Origin: Candidatus Eisenbergiella stercorigallinarum
GTDB lineage: Bacteria > Bacillota > Clostridia > Lachnospirales > Lachnospiraceae
Direction: 5' to 3'
Assembly: GCA_019120525.1 (NCBI GenBank)
Contig: DWUW01000175.1
Span: forward strand, 1-17,651
Length of the DNA: 17,651 nt
Shown: one piece after another, positions 14,336 through 17,651 of the stretch
Position numbering within the stretch: position 1 is the stretch's first letter
Layout: every line of letters starts with the position of its first letter
Program-made: the position numbers and the translations under genes
Notes under the pieces: model-generated
The model's input: only the letters and a program-made list of their open reading frames with translations
What the model was told of the DNA's origin: nothing
Databases searched by the model: none

Positions 14336-15229
14336 CTATTGGATCACAAACAGCACGCTGCTGGCAAACGGTCCGTCGCCGCCGTAATAGGTCTTGCTGT
14401 TTCCCATATGGTCCGTCGCCGTCACCTTTTTGATCCGGTAGGTCCCCGGCTCGTCCGTACTGCTCTTTTTGATGACGCCGGTATACAGCTCTCCGCCCGC
14501 CGCGTCCAGATCCACGCTGACCGCCTTTCCGTTCTCATTTTCAAACCGGACGGTCACGCTGTCCACCCCGGAAAAATCGTCCGCCACCGCGGCGGCCACC
14601 GTGATCTCCGACTCCTTTGCCGCCTGTACGGGAGATACCGCGACGGCTCCCAGGACGGGCGCCGTCTCATCCAGGACCGTCACGCCGTTGTCGATGGAAA
14701 AGGCCGCCGTGCCCGGCAGCGCCAGATAGCCGTCGTTCTCCTCCAGCTCCTCCGTCCGGCAGTAGCGCACATACGCCCCGTTTCCGTCCTGCAGAAACAC
14801 TTTGTCCAGAAGATAAGTTCCAGCCGGTTCATAAATGCTCATGGAGATCTGATCCATATACACACCGTCCGAAAGATCCTCCGGCCGCAGGATTTTGGTG
14901 ACGCTTCTGTCATTTGCCGGATTGATAAACTGGACATTGATATGGTCCAGGCCTGCGCTTCCCTCCGCGACGGCTACCGCCACCGAAACCGTAAGCTCCG
15001 TTCCTTCCGCCCACGCCGGGCCTGCCGCCACGGCGGCAAGCTGAGGCAGGATGGAAACCGCCGGCGCTTCCGGCAGAAGTGCCGGAGCTATCAGTTCCAT
15101 CTGGGCCTGTCCGGCCGTCTGGCCTGCCTGAGCCTCAACCGGTATCCTCAGGAAGCAGGCGAGAAGAAGAACCGCCCCGCCTGCCAATATGGTTTTACCA
15201 TACTTGTTTCTTTTTCCATGTTTTCCCAT
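14336..15229 (-). CDS. Secreted protein with two Ig-like domains
   Basis: A 297-residue exported protein. The N-terminus has basic residues (GKHGKRNKYGK), a hydrophobic core (about 13-29) and a likely signal-peptidase site after VEAQA (about 35). Two related beta-rich repeats follow at about 77-157 and 207-283, sharing the pattern (GLDHINVQF / GVDSVTVRF), ..EPAGTYLLDKV / EPGTYRIKKV.., and ending in GAYVRY / GNSKTYY. These resemble bacterial Ig-like domains of surface adhesins or wall enzymes; no catalytic or sorting motif is visible. The ATG at 15227-15229 has GAGG six to seven bases upstream; an earlier in-frame start at 15295 overlaps the deacetylase stop and is unlikely. It has its own promoter and follows a polysaccharide deacetylase, suggesting an envelope role. 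Confidence 0.75.
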   Translation of the reverse strand: MGKHGKRNKYGKTILAGGAVLLLACFLRIPVEAQAGQTAGQAQMELIAPALLPEAPAVSILPQLAAVAAGPAWAEGTELTVSVAVAVAEGSAGLDHINVQFINPANDRSVTKILRPEDLSDGVYMDQISMSIYEPAGTYLLDKVFLQDGNGAYVRYCRTEELEENDGYLALPGTAAFSIDNGVTVLDETAPVLGAVAVSPVQAAKESEITVAAAVADDFSGVDSVTVRFENENGKAVSVDLDAAGGELYTGVIKKSSTDEPGTYRIKKVTATDHMGNSKTYYGGDGPFASSVLFVIQ

Positions 15230-15266
15230 ATAATACCTCTTTCCCTCTCCCCGCACACCTGGTTTC

Positions 15267-15295
15267 AGTATACTCCGCCCCCTTTTTTCAGTCAA
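15267..15295 (-). promoter_or_regulatory. Promoter whose -35 box is the end of the deacetylase gene
   Basis: On the minus strand TTGACT (15290-15295) and TATACT (15267-15272) are 17 bases apart. The -35 box is built from the last two codons (TTT GAC) and stop (TGA) of the deacetylase. It would drive the Ig-like protein gene and perhaps the two downstream genes. Confidence 0.65.
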
Positions 15296-16109
15296 ACAGA
15301 ATCTCCTCCACCGTCACAAAGGTATATCCCTCCGCCAGCAGCTCATCCACAATCTCCAGGGCCGCGGTGACGCCGGTATCATAGTAGTCGTGCATGAGGA
15401 TGATATCATTTTCTTCCGCCTCTCTCACCACGCGCCTCACGATGTCGGAAACGCTGGAGGAGCACCAGTCCAGGGGATCCACGGTCCACAGCACGGGAAA
15501 CATGTTCAGCTCAGCTTCCAGGGTTTTGTCCCAGCTTCCGTAGGGAGGGCGCACATAGAGCACCTCCTCTCCCGTAATTTCCGCGATCACTTCATTGGTA
15601 TGAAGCAGCTCTTCCTTAAACTGTTCCCGGTTGGAACCGTTCAGCTGGATGTGGGTATAGGTGTGGTTGCCGATCAGATGGCCCTCCGAGCTCATCCTGC
15701 GGATGATGTCCGGATGCAGGGCGGCATGCTCCCCGGTCACGAAAAAAGAGGCCTTCACGCCGCGCTTCTTCAGGCCGTCCAGAAGCTGCTCCGTATAGGC
15801 CGGATGGGGGCCGTCGTCAAAGGACAGGGCTATCTTCTTCCGCTCTTCCTCTTCGCCGTCCTCCGCATCGGAAAAAACGGGCCGGACCGCAGCGGTTCCT
15901 GCCGGATTCCCTGCGGGAGCTTCTTTTTCCATCCCGTCCGTCGCCGGAGCGGCCGGCCGCTTTTCCCAGGAGCCTCCCGGCGAGGCAGGCGGAACCTCCG
16001 GCGCGCGAAGGACCTCCGGCGTGCGAAGAAACGCCGCTGCACAAAACAGCAGCGCCAGCGCGGCGAAAAACAGAAGCGTTTTCATCCTTCCTGTCAGTTT
16101 CCTCCGCAT
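15288..16109 (-). CDS. Polysaccharide deacetylase (CE4/NodB domain), membrane-anchored
   Basis: A 273-residue CE4-family deacetylase. An N-terminal membrane segment (about 10-27) is followed by a Pro/Ala-rich linker (30-90), then the NodB domain. Metal and catalytic motifs are all present: SFDDGP (96-101), NHTYTH (H149, H153), RPPYGSWD (187-194), DPLDW (211-215) and LMHD (H240, D241). Such enzymes remove acetyl groups from peptidoglycan or other amino-sugar polymers at the cell surface, often giving lysozyme resistance. No lipobox is seen, so a transmembrane anchor or signal peptide is likely. The ATG at 16109 is preferred, with GAGG eight bases upstream; ATG at 16085 is possible. The downstream gene encodes a secreted Ig-like protein. 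Confidence 0.9.
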   Translation of the reverse strand: MRRKLTGRMKTLLFFAALALLFCAAAFLRTPEVLRAPEVPPASPGGSWEKRPAAPATDGMEKEAPAGNPAGTAAVRPVFSDAEDGEEEERKKIALSFDDGPHPAYTEQLLDGLKKRGVKASFFVTGEHAALHPDIIRRMSSEGHLIGNHTYTHIQLNGSNREQFKEELLHTNEVIAEITGEEVLYVRPPYGSWDKTLEAELNMFPVLWTVDPLDWCSSSVSDIVRRVVREAEENDIILMHDYYDTGVTAALEIVDELLAEGYTFVTVEEILFD

Positions 16110-16139
16110 CGGCGCTGCCTCACAGCCTTCTTTTCTGTT

Positions 16140-16192
16140 ACTATATGCCGGAACATTCCGGGCTATGCCCGCCGCCGGACGGCATTCCGTCC
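16140..16192 (-). promoter_or_regulatory. Inverted repeats upstream of the deacetylase gene
   Basis: Two small inverted repeats lie in the 106-base gap after the WG gene: CCGGAA-CA-TTCCGG (16148-16161) and GGACGG-CATT-CCGTCC (16177-16192). The second could form a short hairpin at the end of the WG transcript, though there is no T-run. A possible -10 (TATAGT, 16140-16145 on the minus strand) lacks a good -35. Confidence 0.3.
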
Positions 16193-16215
16193 AAGCGGCT
16201 CAAGAATCACCAGTT

Positions 16216-17651
16216 TCATTGTCTTCCTCCATTCTGCGGTTCCATTTGCGGGGAACCCTTCACCGCCTGCGGCGCGCTGCTTTCAAAGCAGAGCTGTTCC
16301 CCGTCCGGCGTCGTCACCGCGAAGATATCCACATAGGCCGCCACCGTCTGGGCCGGGATCCGGTCGGAGCAGGTTTCCATGTCCTCATTGATGAATCTGG
16401 CATAGCCGTCCTCGATGACCATGGCCATTCCGTTGGAAAAACGGGTGGCATCGTCGAAAAAGGCGACGATGTTTCCGTCATGGTCTATATAGCCCCACTG
16501 TCCGTCCTTCTGGATCAGCCAGTACCGGGACTGATCGATGCCGATATAATCTCCCGTGGCAAGGATGCTGGCGTCCGTGATGACCGGTTCCGCATAATAG
16601 CCGAAGCGGTCCGTCGTATGATCCTGCTTTGCCGCGTCGATCAGAAAATACTGCTTCTTTTCCCCATCCTCCAGGGAGATGCAGAGAATGGTCCCATAGC
16701 TGTGGCAGAGAACCCCGTTGTCCTGGAAGCCCCAGACGGTCCAGTACAGCTCCGGATCCTCCCAGGGAAATCCGGCGTATCTCGCAAGATCCCGTATCTG
16801 CAGGGGATATTCCTCTGTCCCGTCCTTATCGTAGATGTAAATATCCCCAAGCACATCCTCAAACGGCATTCCCCAGGAAACATAATATCCCTGATACAGG
16901 GCGCCGATCGGGTAAAACAGATCGCCGTCCGAGCTGTCCGCGCTGCTCTCCATGGTCGAGGACTCCACAGGCGGCTCCGCCAGCTCCGGATGCCTTAACG
17001 GATAACGGGCGCCAAAGATCGGAAATAATTCCCCGTCTGTGGAAAGCCTCTGCTCGCAGAGGTAGTCCGTACAGATCGCGTACCCTTCATTGAAGCCGAC
17101 CGCCCCGGCCTGCCCGGAAGTCTGTTCTTCCACCGGCTCGTACAAAACGGTCCCGTCCAGCCTGACATAGCCGTAATCCATGGTATAGGAATCCGGATCC
17201 GTTTCCTCCCAGAGCACCACCCCGTCGCTTACCGCGGTGATCGTCCGGTCCGTCCGGAAGATCTCGTTCCCTTCCCGGTCAAACACCCGGAAATCGCCAT
17301 CGTTTCCAAAGAAGGTCTGCCCGTCGTCATTGGGCGAGTTGCAGGCATAGTCATATTCCAGCGGCACCAGCACCTCATTTTCGTAGCTGACAAGCCCCCA
17401 TTTCCCGTTTTTGCTCACAATGGTAATCCCGTCCTGCGCGTTTCTCAGGCCGTCATACTGGCCTGAAATGGCAAGCTGTCCGTACTCCGCCTCTTCCGTT
17501 TCTCCGGGAAGGCTCTCCTCCTGCGTATCTGCCTCGCTTTCCCCGGGCTGCGAATCGGCCTTTCCGCCATTCTTTCCGGTATCGGCCGGCTGTCCGGCCA
17601 CTACCGGCGCGGGATCGCCGTCCGGCACGATGTCATCGGCAGGCGCTTCCT
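16216..17651 (-). CDS. WG-repeat protein, N-terminus outside the window
   Basis: The frame is open to the right edge, giving 478 visible codons; a GTG at 17626-17628 is in frame but nothing marks it as a start, so the gene is treated as partial. After an acidic, Pro/Gly/Glu-rich linker (typical of the part following a signal or membrane anchor), WG-type repeats appear: KNGKWGLVSYENEVLVPLEYD and, near the C-terminus, KDGQWGYIDHDGNIVAFFDDA followed by FSNGMAMV. Between them are related YDKDG / DREGNEIF / RLDGTVLYEP units that look like degenerate repeats. WG (KWG) repeat proteins are beta-rich, usually cell-surface, and of unknown biochemical role. No enzymatic motif is visible. It is upstream of the deacetylase on the same strand, 106 bases away. 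Confidence 0.75.
   Translation of the reverse strand, partial: EAPADDIVPDGDPAPVVAGQPADTGKNGGKADSQPGESEADTQEESLPGETEEAEYGQLAISGQYDGLRNAQDGITIVSKNGKWGLVSYENEVLVPLEYDYACNSPNDDGQTFFGNDGDFRVFDREGNEIFRTDRTITAVSDGVVLWEETDPDSYTMDYGYVRLDGTVLYEPVEEQTSGQAGAVGFNEGYAICTDYLCEQRLSTDGELFPIFGARYPLRHPELAEPPVESSTMESSADSSDGDLFYPIGALYQGYYVSWGMPFEDVLGDIYIYDKDGTEEYPLQIRDLARYAGFPWEDPELYWTVWGFQDNGVLCHSYGTILCISLEDGEKKQYFLIDAAKQDHTTDRFGYYAEPVITDASILATGDYIGIDQSRYWLIQKDGQWGYIDHDGNIVAFFDDATRFSNGMAMVIEDGYARFINEDMETCSDRIPAQTVAAYVDIFAVTTPDGEQLCFESSAPQAVKGSPQMEPQNGGRQ

Noticed and set aside
11889..14387. 832-codon plus-strand open frame across the oxidoreductase genes
   Set aside because: It lies antisense to two well-supported genes, has a composition typical of the reverse of GC-rich coding DNA (Arg, His, Pro, Leu rich), and crosses gene boundaries without domains.
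1..17651. tRNA, rRNA, CRISPR array, insertion sequence, prophage or conjugative genes
   Set aside because: None seen: no regularly spaced repeats, no transposase or integrase motif and no tRNA-like cloverleaf noticed on reading the gaps.

Overview
The window looks like a chromosomal segment of an anaerobic Gram-positive gut bacterium of the Clostridia, most likely Lachnospiraceae. The evidence is a compact three-gene NAD(H)-linked [FeFe]-hydrogenase operon, strong GGAGG-type ribosome binding sites, a two-domain GH43-type glycosidase, WG-repeat and Ig-like surface proteins, and a clostridial-style wHTH/nucleotidyltransferase pair. This placement is inference from gene content. No tRNA, rRNA, CRISPR array or transposase was seen.

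Layout. Positions 1-4497 are read leftward: a frameshifted GH43-type glycosidase running off the left edge, an AbiE-like wHTH/nucleotidyltransferase pair with its own promoter and a palindromic operator, and an APH-fold kinase. Positions about 4600-11585 are read rightward: a MarR regulator with a MATE exporter, a Phd/YefM antitoxin with no visible toxin, then hydC-hydB-hydA. Positions 11679-17651 are read leftward: (from right to left) a WG-repeat protein cut by the right edge, a CE4 polysaccharide deacetylase, a secreted Ig-like protein, a Nudix-Gfo/Idh/MocA fusion and a second Gfo/Idh/MocA oxidoreductase. The two convergent blocks meet at a perfect 15-bp stem-loop at 11636-11673.

How the parts work. 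HydC, HydB and HydA make a minimal electron-bifurcating hydrogenase: NADH is handled by HydB (with HydC), and H2 is made or used at the H-cluster of HydA. MarR probably represses itself and the MATE pump through a palindrome on a near-consensus promoter. The deacetylase, Ig-like protein and WG protein look like envelope functions. The pair at 1709-3418 is a candidate toxin-antitoxin or phage-defence module in an AT-richer island.

The points most worth a second look are: (1) the wHTH/nucleotidyltransferase module with a palindrome filling the promoter spacer; (2) a roughly 50-nt element found twice, at 1651 and 5171, about 88% identical over aligned bases; (3) the Nudix-oxidoreductase fusion that keeps a perfect internal ribosome binding site; (4) inserted linkers of about 25 residues in both HydB and HydA plus a variant L3 motif in HydA; (5) an orphan antitoxin whose stop codon overlaps a start codon opening only a 48-codon frame; (6) a promoter whose -35 box is made by the last codons and stop of the preceding gene.
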